Assembly (NCBI GenBank): GCA_943787605.1
Contig: CALSNB010000001.1
Location: forward strand, 372,001 to 436,000
From: GCA-2697345 sp002697345
GTDB taxonomy: Bacteria > Pseudomonadota > Alphaproteobacteria > Rhodobacterales > Rhodobacteraceae
DNA length: 64,000 nucleotides
Direction of reading: 5' to 3'
Below the pieces are notes generated by a model. It had not been told where the DNA came from. It saw only the letters and a program-made list of their open reading frames with translations, and made no database searches. Made by a program: the position numbers and the translations under genes. Of this stretch, positions 48,244 to 55,557 are shown one piece after another (the first letter of the stretch is position 1; each line of letters starts with the position of its first letter).

Positions 48244-49183
48244 TTAAAGATCAAGCTCGATGCTTTCGGACGAACAACTAGAAACACAGGGAGTTAAAAA
48301 TTTACTCCTCTCGTCTGGCTGCATAACGAGATCACGGTGGATTGGGGACCCTTCAAAAAATCGAGTTTTACATTCAAGACAAATACCTCCTTCGCATGAG
48401 GCGGGAACCTTAATATCAGCAATCCGTAGTGCTCCCTAACATGGTTTGTCCTTTAGGAACTTGAACTATACGACCACTTTTCTTAAGGATAACTTGATAA
48501 TCGGCATCATTCAAATCATCATCAAATCCAAACCTTTCAAAATGTAATCTATCCCCTAGTGATATTCCATTTTTTATTGCATCGTTAATCATTGACGTTG
48601 GCCCGCAACAATACAAATGCTCATCACACCTAATCTTTGAAATAACGCTGTTCATAGATAGGCGTGTTCCGTTGTTACTCAAATGTTTAAAGAAATTAAT
48701 ATTTTTCTCATATAACTTGAGTAAACTTTGACATGCAATTTCTGTTTCAGATTTTGCGCAAACGTGTAGTTCCCAATCAACCTTTTCTCTTATCAATTGT
48801 GGTAACATAGATAAGAAGGGTGTTATTCCAATCCCTCCTGCAATGAATATATGTCGACTTGCTTTTGCAAGTGGGAAATGATCACGTGGTAGAGAAACGG
48901 GTAAAATCATTCCCTCCTTCAGGCCATGGATTTCATTAGAGCCACCACGTCCGTTTTTTTCTTTTTGAACCGCAATTTTATATTGGCTGACATTTTTAGG
49001 ATCACCGCACAGGGAGTATTGCCTTATGAGACCACTTTGTAGGTAAACATCCAAATGTGCACCTGGGTTAAACCTTGGAAGAGGCCAACCCTCAGGATCT
49101 GACAAAGTAAAAATTTTTACATTATTTAAATCTTCTGTAATTGATTTTATTTGGGTAGTTACGCTATGAATTTTACTTCGCAT
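48244..49183 (-). pseudogene. Flavin reductase with C-terminal 2Fe-2S ferredoxin domain (PDR/VanB-like), frameshifted
   Basis: An oxygenase-reductase-like protein: FMN/FAD domain (RQYSLCGDPKN near residue 60), NAD domain (FIAGGIGITPFLSML near residue 110, YCCGPTSMI near residue 200) and a plant-type ferredoxin domain. The frame breaks at GGGA (plus-strand CCC 48434-48436); removing one G restores ALRIADIKVPASCEGG, the cysteines ICLECK and TPCVSSC, and a stop at 48244. Corrected length is 312 residues. The start at 49183 is four bases after the MOSC stop. The electron acceptor is unknown, but the neighbouring MOSC protein is the obvious candidate. Confidence 0.85.
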
Positions 49184-49187
49184 TAAT

Positions 49188-49670
49188 CTAAACCAGCTTA
49201 ATTGTGTCGCCGACGAAAATTTCTCCACCAACGATAATTTTTGCATTTAAACCCGAACGATTAGCAAGTTGGTTAAAAAGTTCCAAACCTGTTATCTGCT
49301 CAATATGACGGCATGGTGTTGATAACCTGGTGGCTTCTAATATTGCTTCACCGACTTTAAATCTCTTTCCAACCAAATGATTTAAAGGAACATCTCGCGT
49401 TGTAATGTTTCGTCTGTGGTCTTCAGGCTTTAATTTAATATTATGATCTCTCAAGAGAGCTTCAATTGTTTCCTCTTCAAAAAGAGTAATTTGACGACCT
49501 TCTTCAGGTCTGTCTGAGTGAAATGCCTCACCAGTAGCGTGCCTATCGCCCTCAATTCCAATTCCCGCAATAAGTGATATGGATCCAAAGCTCTTCATTG
49601 GTAAAAATGAACGTGGGGTTTTGTGTAAACCTAAGACTTTACCTGACCATGTTTTTATACTTTTAGCCAA
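49188..49670 (-). CDS. MOSC-domain protein (YiiM-like)
   Basis: A single MOSC domain of 160 residues. The probable molybdenum-ligand Cys lies in RLSTPCRHIEQITG near residue 118. GIGIEGDRHATGEAFHSDRP and GRQITLFEEETIEALL are typical of MOSC/YiiM proteins. MOSC proteins bind molybdenum cofactor; YiiM and YcbX reduce N-hydroxylated compounds such as 6-hydroxylaminopurine with an electron donor. The next gene encodes a flavin/2Fe-2S reductase four bases downstream, so the two likely form a two-component N-reductive enzyme. Confidence 0.9.
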   Translation of the reverse strand: MAKSIKTWSGKVLGLHKTPRSFLPMKSFGSISLIAGIGIEGDRHATGEAFHSDRPEEGRQITLFEEETIEALLRDHNIKLKPEDHRRNITTRDVPLNHLVGKRFKVGEAILEATRLSTPCRHIEQITGLELFNQLANRSGLNAKIIVGGEIFVGDTIKLV

Positions 49671-49952
49671 AGCTTTTCTCTCATTTGTTAAGTTAAATTA
49701 TTTATTTAATTTTCGACAATGGGTAATAATTATTAGATAACAAGACGATCCTAAACCTATTTAATTGAAATATGAACATTAGTTAATTTTATATATGCTA
49801 AACCTAGTATATCATCTCTCATAATTCTTGGCGAGTGAAGTACGATAATACCTTTTAATACAAATAAAAAATTGAGAAAATTCAAGAGAAATAAATTATA
49901 GGCTTTACTCTTATTTGTTCAATAAACAAACGTTTTGTAACCCACTTGTAAC
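49671..49952. other. Non-coding stretch between the MOSC gene and tRNA-Asn
   Basis: About 280 AT-rich bases without a credible gene. The only structure is a direct repeat TTGTAACCCA at 49935-49944 and 49946-49955, immediately beside the large palindrome at the tRNA end. The MOSC promoter should be in the part nearest 49671. Confidence 0.5.
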
Positions 49953-50005
49953 CCAATAAAAACAATAGCTTAGCATAATATGTGCTAAGCTATTGTTTTT
50001 ATTGG
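49953..50005 (-). terminator. 23-bp perfect palindrome at the 3' end of tRNA-Asn
   Basis: The arms 49953-49975 and 49983-50005 are perfect complements of 23 bases with a 7-base loop. On the minus strand the right arm starts with the tRNA CCA. The left arm ends in TTTTTATTGG, so it works as a Rho-independent terminator with a U tract. Because it is symmetrical it could also stop plus-strand transcription. Confidence 0.85.
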
Positions 50006-50077
50006 CTCCGGCGGTAGGGATCGAACCTACGACCAATTGATTAACAGTCAACTGCTCTACCGCTGAGCTACGCCGGA
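50003..50077 (-). tRNA. tRNA-Asn (GTT)
   Basis: On the minus strand the cloverleaf reads TCCGGCG acceptor, D-arm GCTCAGCGGTAGAGC, anticodon loop ACTGTTAAT with anticodon GTT, T-arm GTAGGTTCGATCCCTAC, acceptor CGCCGGA, discriminator G and an encoded CCA. All stems pair. It stands alone and is followed at once by the terminator palindrome. Confidence 0.96.
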
Positions 50078-50196
50078 ATAATGACCAATACATCTTTTTC
50101 GTGGACAGTAGATAAACTTTGAGAAGATGGAATACAAGATCTAAAATTCATATTAAGAGCTAAAAAAATTCAGTTTCTTTTATAAGTAATAATGCA

Positions 50197-50225
50197 TTGG
50201 ACACCTTTAAGGTATCCTTTATTGT
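50197..50225 (+). promoter_or_regulatory. Candidate promoter with a palindrome in the spacer, before the triple-Rid gene
   Basis: TTGGAC (50197-50202) and TATTGT (50220-50225) are 17 bases apart. The spacer begins with the perfect palindrome ACCTTTAAGGT (50203-50213), a natural operator position. A 10-bp inverted repeat TTATAAGTAA/TTACTTATAA (50180-50189 and 50243-50252) brackets the promoter. The ribosome-binding site AAGGAG is at 50261-50266. Confidence 0.4.
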
Positions 50226-50276
50226 AATGCTTATAATAAGGTTTACTTATAAGCTGATTAAAGGAGTATCGCGATC

Positions 50277-51509
50277 ATGAAAAATAAATTTATTTGGTCA
50301 TTACCTACAAAGCTTAATCATAATGTTTGCGGGTCTACAGACACTCTATCGTTCGTAGGTGGGGCAGGTGACTTTGATACTAATGGTAAAATAAGGAACC
50401 CTGGTGATATTAATGCTCAAATCACTGGTACAGTGGAAAACATTTCAATCGCTCTAAGTCAGGAAAACTGTACACTAGCGGACGCTGTTAGACTTAAAGT
50501 CTTTTATACACCAAGCGATACGTGTGATGAAATTACTCTTTTAAAAGCATTGCAGGAAGCTTTTCCGAAAGAGCCATCCCCAGTCGTATCAACTTTGCCT
50601 GTTCCACTACAACCCTTTCAGGGTCAGGAAATTCAAATACAGGTGATTGCCTCACGTGATTGGCGAACAAAAAATGACTTTCAATTTGAGTCGCAGATAT
50701 TAGAAACACCCGGTGACGTACCTTCTTTGCGTCCAGAGGTAACCACTGCATTACGAGCAGGAGAGTTCATTGCTATATCAAATCGAACTGCTGCTCATTT
50801 TAATGCTGAATTTGACACGTCTCTAGATGGTCCTGGCCAGTCCCATATAATTATGCCTTCACTTCAAAAATCATTAAATACTGTGGGTGCGTCACTTCAA
50901 GATAGTATTAAAATGGAGGGCTACTACTTTGGTACTACACGAAAAGATTGGGCACCTCTTGCTCAGGCCCGTGCCTCATATTTTAGTGAGCCTGGTCCGC
51001 CCGCAACAGTTGTCCCTTGTCATACAATGTGGCCAGAAAATGCAACAACTAAAATTGAAGTGCTTGCGATGCGTGAGCGTCGTAATAGTTTTGACAAATA
51101 CATCCCTAGAGAGGATGCATGGCCAGCGAGGGTTTGGGATTGGCAATTAAATCTACCTTACCGTCAAGCTCAAAAATTACGTAATATGATTTGGCTGGGT
51201 GGGCAGGTTCCTGCCGAACCATTTTCTAACACAGGAACACGGGTCTTACCTGGCCAGTTGTTGCCTCAGACACGTTTCACCATGAGCTATATTGAAGATT
51301 TGCTTCGCCCATTTAATCGGTCTCCATCAGATCTGAAGTTAATGGTCTGTTATTATACTGCTTCAGAAGAGGAAGATATAACACCAGATTTACTAGAGCT
51401 TTTATGTGACTGTTGTGGTGGGGTATTGCCGCCACTCACACTTGTGCCGGTACCACACATGCAAACTGGAGATTCAACAGTCGAAATTTGGGGTGTCGCT
51501 CATGGGTAG
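50277..51509 (+). CDS. Protein of three tandem Rid (YjgF/RidA)-like domains
   Basis: A 410-residue cytoplasmic protein that reads as three Rid-type units. Unit 1 (about 22-130) has LSFVGGAGDFDTNG, LADAVRLKVFY and EIQIQVIAS. Unit 2 (about 155-280) has FIAISNRTA, LQDSIKMEGYYFG and TKIEVLAMR. Unit 3 (about 295-410) has MIWLGGQVPAE, PSDLKLMVCYYT and STVEIWGVA. RidA proteins are homotrimers that hydrolyse reactive enamine/imine intermediates; here one chain could form the whole trimer. The catalytic Arg of RidA (in PxRxxV) is not present in any unit (PVVSTLPVP, PATVVPC, PLTLVPVP), so the chemistry may differ. It is convergent with an MFS gene. I infer function only from fold. Confidence 0.78.
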   Translation: MKNKFIWSLPTKLNHNVCGSTDTLSFVGGAGDFDTNGKIRNPGDINAQITGTVENISIALSQENCTLADAVRLKVFYTPSDTCDEITLLKALQEAFPKEPSPVVSTLPVPLQPFQGQEIQIQVIASRDWRTKNDFQFESQILETPGDVPSLRPEVTTALRAGEFIAISNRTAAHFNAEFDTSLDGPGQSHIIMPSLQKSLNTVGASLQDSIKMEGYYFGTTRKDWAPLAQARASYFSEPGPPATVVPCHTMWPENATTKIEVLAMRERRNSFDKYIPREDAWPARVWDWQLNLPYRQAQKLRNMIWLGGQVPAEPFSNTGTRVLPGQLLPQTRFTMSYIEDLLRPFNRSPSDLKLMVCYYTASEEEDITPDLLELLCDCCGGVLPPLTLVPVPHMQTGDSTVEIWGVAHG

Positions 51510-51551
51510 GTATATTTGATAATCACATCAGATTTTAAATACTCTATCTGA

Positions 51552-52808
51552 TTATTTTTCCTGGACTGCATCATATACTTCGATGCCGGGTTGTCTCAAT
51601 GCTGGTAGGAGCCAAGTGCACATTAATGTAGCTACTATTCCTTCCAAAGCAATGATTCCGATTGCTACATCTGCGCCCAACCAATTTGCCATTAAACCAG
51701 TATGTAACATACCTAAGGGACCAAAACCAATACATACAACGACTAGTCCCATTACTCGACTACGGATTTCAGGAGCCGTCGCTGTGAAGGTAATTGTTGC
51801 TTGCATTGAGCTAAACCCAGCCTCGCCCAATCCACCAGCAAACAATACGATAAGAGCCAGACTATACCAGGGTGATATCGAAAAGAGGATGATAGCTACC
51901 AGCAAGGCCAGTGTCCCCCCAAGAAAAAAGCGCATAAAATATTTAGAGTTTGTAAATATAGTTAGTAGTAATAAGTTTATTAATGCACCAGCGCCCATCA
52001 TTGATGATAATAAGCCAACTGATACTGGGCTAAGCTCTAATTTACTCGCCCCAATGACAGGTATCATTGAAATAAATGAGTAACCAAAAAAGTTAAGAAT
52101 AATTGTAAGTAATAATACACTTAGTATAGGTTTGTTATTTTTGGCGTGGGTTAAACCATCTCGCATACTACGTAGAAAGTGAACAGTTTGGGTTTGTACT
52201 GCCATAGGTGTTATTTGAAGTTGTGACACGAATAAAAGTGCAAACCCTAGCAAACCAATAGCTAAAAGGTAAAATGAATAGATCCCAAAATTGTGCATCA
52301 GTACGCCGCCCAATAATGGACCAATAAACATAGTTATTTTTCCACTAGCAACATCAAATGTAAGAGCAGTTGAGGCCCTTTTTAAACCACTTATTTCACC
52401 TAGCAATGTTCGCCTTATTGGATATTCCATAGTCCCAACAGAGCCGCTTAAAAAGGTTCCCAGAGCAAGGTGCCACAGCATTAATTTGTCACTTAACGCA
52501 AGATAGAATAGTACAATCATTACCATTAATGAGAAGCTATACCCGAGTAATAAGAGAGTTCGTTTTTGAAAACGTTCTGCTATTGCGCCAATTAGTACAC
52601 CAAATAACGCGCCTGGTACGGTATTGAGAAATGCAATTAATGCAACGATTAATGGTGAACCTGTCTGCTTGTAAGTATAAATACCTATAACTAGGACCTC
52701 CGTCCACCGATTAGCCCCGGTGAATACTCCGGTTATCCACAGATTACGTATATCCCTAATTGCAACTAGTTGCGTTAGGTTTGATACCCCGTGGAGCACA
52801 CCAGACAT
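51552..52808 (-). CDS. MFS transporter, EntS-like
   Basis: A 418-residue membrane protein with about twelve hydrophobic helices. Helices 2-3 are joined by GALFGVLIGAIAERFQKRTLLLLG, matching the MFS loop motif of the MFS-3 (EntS-like exporter) group. Cytosolic loops carry the usual positive charges (RSMRDGLTHAKNNKP). No substrate can be read from the sequence. It is convergent with the triple-Rid gene, 42 bases away, without a visible terminator. Confidence 0.88.
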   Translation of the reverse strand: MSGVLHGVSNLTQLVAIRDIRNLWITGVFTGANRWTEVLVIGIYTYKQTGSPLIVALIAFLNTVPGALFGVLIGAIAERFQKRTLLLLGYSFSLMVMIVLFYLALSDKLMLWHLALGTFLSGSVGTMEYPIRRTLLGEISGLKRASTALTFDVASGKITMFIGPLLGGVLMHNFGIYSFYLLAIGLLGFALLFVSQLQITPMAVQTQTVHFLRSMRDGLTHAKNNKPILSVLLLTIILNFFGYSFISMIPVIGASKLELSPVSVGLLSSMMGAGALINLLLLTIFTNSKYFMRFFLGGTLALLVAIILFSISPWYSLALIVLFAGGLGEAGFSSMQATITFTATAPEIRSRVMGLVVVCIGFGPLGMLHTGLMANWLGADVAIGIIALEGIVATLMCTWLLPALRQPGIEVYDAVQEK

Positions 52809-52948
52809 TATGAGAATTCCTTTATTTATATAATATGATTATTAAGACCTTTATTTTTAAAATAACAATAGGAATCACCCATTCTTTAGGATTTCTTTTA
52901 GAGAACATTCTCTTGAAAATTAAGGAGAAGCGCTTTCAAAAAAGATTA

Positions 52949-53869
52949 CTACCCTTTTGATGTTAAAGTGAACCTTGAGTTGGTAGTAATTTCTTTACTT
53001 ACGGCACATATTCTTCGGCTAGTTAAGTCTATTAGATGTGCCAATACATTTCTTTTTGCCGCAATGATAAGTCGTTTATCTAAGTCTGCGTAAACAGAGT
53101 CAGTTATTTCTGAAATTGTTGCTAAACCTGTTTCTAAGGCTAAAAGTATTTCTCCTTCACGCTTTTTACGATGTTCATAAAGTTCTTGCAATCTTAGTGA
53201 TGGGTTTTCGATTGGCGCACCATGACCTGGGAAGAAAAGTTTATCTGGACTACGGAGTTGTAGGCTTTTAATTGAATTCATGAAGTCGGTTAGGTCGCCG
53301 TCAGGAGGGGATACCATTGACGTCGCCCAACCCATAACTAAATCTCCTGAAAATAAAATATTCTCACCCTCCCAGGAGAAGCACAGGTGGTTACCCATGT
53401 GACCAGGCGTGTGAAGTGATTTAATACACCATTCTTTATTTTTAAGTATTTGATTGTCGTCAAGCGTGACGTCAGGTTTGAAATCATAGTCTACCCCCTC
53501 ACCACCTTCTAAGTTTTTTAAGTTAGCCATTATTGTGCTTTTTCCAGTAGAGCTCTCACCAAAAGCTAAGATTGGAGCTGAAGTTCTTTCTGATAATTGT
53601 TTTGCTAGTGGACTGTGGTCAATATGGCTGTGAGTAATAAGTATGTGAGTTATCGATTGGTTTTTATTTAGACTACTCATAATTGCGTCGAAGTGAGATT
53701 GAACGGCTGGCCCTGGATCAATTATCGCCAATTCATTTGTTCCCAATATGTATGTATTTGTACCCCAAAAAGTCATTGGCGATGGGTTTGGAGCAATAAT
53801 TCGTTTTAAATTCGGATAGATATCCTCTGAAATACCCGAGGGAGGGTTAAAACTACTATTATTACTCAA
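52949..53869 (-). CDS. MBL-fold metallo-hydrolase (LACTB2-like)
   Basis: A 306-residue metallo-beta-lactamase-fold hydrolase. The zinc motif HSHIDHSPLAKQL is near residue 79, with further ligands in LHTPGHMGNHLCF, FSGDLVMGWATS and FPGHGAPIENP. A C-terminal winged-helix-like extension (LLALETGLATISEITDSVYADL) is typical of LACTB2-type proteins, which act as nucleases or thioesterases. It is divergent from the EnvZ-like kinase gene with only about 40 bases between the starts. Confidence 0.9.
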   Translation of the reverse strand: MSNNSSFNPPSGISEDIYPNLKRIIAPNPSPMTFWGTNTYILGTNELAIIDPGPAVQSHFDAIMSSLNKNQSITHILITHSHIDHSPLAKQLSERTSAPILAFGESSTGKSTIMANLKNLEGGEGVDYDFKPDVTLDDNQILKNKEWCIKSLHTPGHMGNHLCFSWEGENILFSGDLVMGWATSMVSPPDGDLTDFMNSIKSLQLRSPDKLFFPGHGAPIENPSLRLQELYEHRKKREGEILLALETGLATISEITDSVYADLDKRLIIAAKRNVLAHLIDLTSRRICAVSKEITTNSRFTLTSKG

Positions 53870-53912
53870 TTTACTTTTCCTTTGACCTTATGTGACTTAT
53901 TCTAACATTGTT

Positions 53913-55232
53913 ATGAATCAAATTTCAATAAAGAGATACCTTCCGAGAAGTTTATACGGGCGAGCAGCTTTAATTCTGTTGGTCCCAATTATTACTCTTC
54001 AGCTAGTAGTTTCGTTTGCATTCATTCAACGGTTTTATGAAGACGTCACAAAACAAATGACAATGAATTTAGTTCCAGAAATTGAAATTATTTTAGATAT
54101 GGTTGATAATTTTGATCCTAATGAAAATAAGGAATCTGATATTTTCTTGTTAGCGCAAGACTTTAATATGCAGGCGTCTTGGTTAGAGTCTCACACTACA
54201 AATCGACGAACCTTTTATGATTTGTCAGGTCGAATGTTAACGAACACTTTGTATGAGAACTTTGATGATTTAAAAGCAGTTGACTTAATTACAAGTGATA
54301 AGACTGTTATATTGGAATATGATATATCAGGAAAAATTTTAGAACTTAGATTTTCTCGGTACCGAATTTCGGCAACCAATCCTCATCAGTTATTAGTATT
54401 AATGACGTTAACGGGTATTTTAATGACCACAATTGCATTCCTTTTCATGAGGAACCAATTGAGACCAATTAGGAGGTTATCGGCTGCTGCTGAGGCTTTT
54501 GGAAAGGGAAGAGAGGTTTCTTATGCACCCAGTGGAGCTACAGAGGTTCGGGCTGCTGGTAGAGCATTTCTAAATATGAAGGCAAGAATTGAGAGGCAAA
54601 TAGAGCAGAGAACTTTAATATTTTCTGGAGTTAGTCATGACCTAAGAACACCATTAACGCGTTTGAAATTAGGCCTTTCCATGCAAGATAATTCAGCCGA
54701 AAATCAAGACTTAATACAAGATGTTAATGAGATGGAAAGATTAATTAATGAGTTCTTAGACTTTTCAAAGTACGGTTCTATAGATGAAACAGAATTAGTT
54801 GATCCGTTAGAGATTATTAATGGAATTATTAAAAACTCAAACCGTAATGGGGATAAACTAACCTTAGGGGAGACATTAAAAGAAAAAACACTTATCCCTC
54901 TAAAACCTCTTTCTATTAAGCGGGCAATTGAAAATATAGTTAACAATGCTGAAAAATGGTCAAGTTTAGTTGCGTTATCTGTAGTTTTAACCAAAAAGTC
55001 TTTAATCTTTAGAATCGAAGATAATGGGCCTGGTATTCCTAAAGATAAATGGGATGAAGCTATTAAACCGTTTACAAAGCTTGATATTTCCAGAAATCAA
55101 AACAAAGGGGGTGGTGTTGGTCTTGGCCTCGCCATCTCCTCTGATATTGCGAGGACACATGGTGGTAAACTTAAGCTGAGTGAAAGTATCAAATTTGGTG
55201 GCCTATGTGTTGAAATAGTGATCCCTGTATGA
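53913..55232 (+). CDS. EnvZ-like sensor histidine kinase
   Basis: A membrane histidine kinase of about 439 residues. It has an N-terminal helix (GRAALILLVPIITLQLVVSF), a periplasmic sensor of about 120 residues, a second helix near residue 155, HAMP domain, the phospho-accepting His in SGVSHDLRTPLTRLKL near residue 241, and ATPase boxes NNAEKW, EDNGPGIPKD and GGGVGLGLAIS. I prefer ATG 53913 (MNQISIKRYLPRSLYGRAAL) over a GTG at 53892. The matching OmpR-type regulator is not adjacent, so this may be an orphan kinase. Confidence 0.92.
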   Translation: MNQISIKRYLPRSLYGRAALILLVPIITLQLVVSFAFIQRFYEDVTKQMTMNLVPEIEIILDMVDNFDPNENKESDIFLLAQDFNMQASWLESHTTNRRTFYDLSGRMLTNTLYENFDDLKAVDLITSDKTVILEYDISGKILELRFSRYRISATNPHQLLVLMTLTGILMTTIAFLFMRNQLRPIRRLSAAAEAFGKGREVSYAPSGATEVRAAGRAFLNMKARIERQIEQRTLIFSGVSHDLRTPLTRLKLGLSMQDNSAENQDLIQDVNEMERLINEFLDFSKYGSIDETELVDPLEIINGIIKNSNRNGDKLTLGETLKEKTLIPLKPLSIKRAIENIVNNAEKWSSLVALSVVLTKKSLIFRIEDNGPGIPKDKWDEAIKPFTKLDISRNQNKGGGVGLGLAISSDIARTHGGKLKLSESIKFGGLCVEIVIPV

Positions 55233-55370
55233 ATTAAAGAATTTTTTTATTAGATATTTATGTTTTAATTTTATAAAATTAAATTACTTAAACCGATAAT
55301 TATTATAAGAATTGAGTTTATACCTTACCTTACTAATGTTTACTAATATTGGTTTGGTTTCGATACAACT

Positions 55371-55447
55371 TGGTAGGCCCGGCAGGACTCGAACCTGCGA
55401 CCAAAGCGTTATGAGCGCTCTGCTCTAACCAACTGAGCTACAGGCCC
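55371..55447 (-). tRNA. tRNA with CAT anticodon (Met or lysidine-Ile)
   Basis: Minus-strand cloverleaf: acceptor GGGCCTG, D-arm GCTCAGTTGGTTAGAGC, anticodon loop CTCATAA with anticodon CAT, T-arm GCAGGTTCGAGTCCTGC, acceptor CGGGCCT, discriminator A and encoded CCA. The acceptor stem includes two G-U pairs. The sequence could be elongator Met or the Ile tRNA whose C34 becomes lysidine; I lean to Ile2 but cannot decide. Flanking CAACTTGG / CCAAGTTGG bases extend the stem in the precursor. Confidence 0.93.
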
Positions 55448-55557
55448 CCAAGTTGGATCCTCTCCATAACAGAGATTTCAGAAGCGTCAAGCGTGCTCAT
55501 GAGTTGCCCATTTTATAGTGTTCATATATCCAGTATTTTATTAACTGAGGATTTCAA

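Noticed and set aside
24379..48436. Genome reduction or symbiont-type gene decay
   Set aside because: The breaks are single bases with intact flanking codons, and nearby genes are clean; advanced decay would also show substitutions and larger deletions.
49911..50093. Short minus-strand reading frame containing SSAVEQLTVNQLVVGSIPTA
   Set aside because: It is the translation of tRNA-Asn, a frequent false protein; the cloverleaf is clear.
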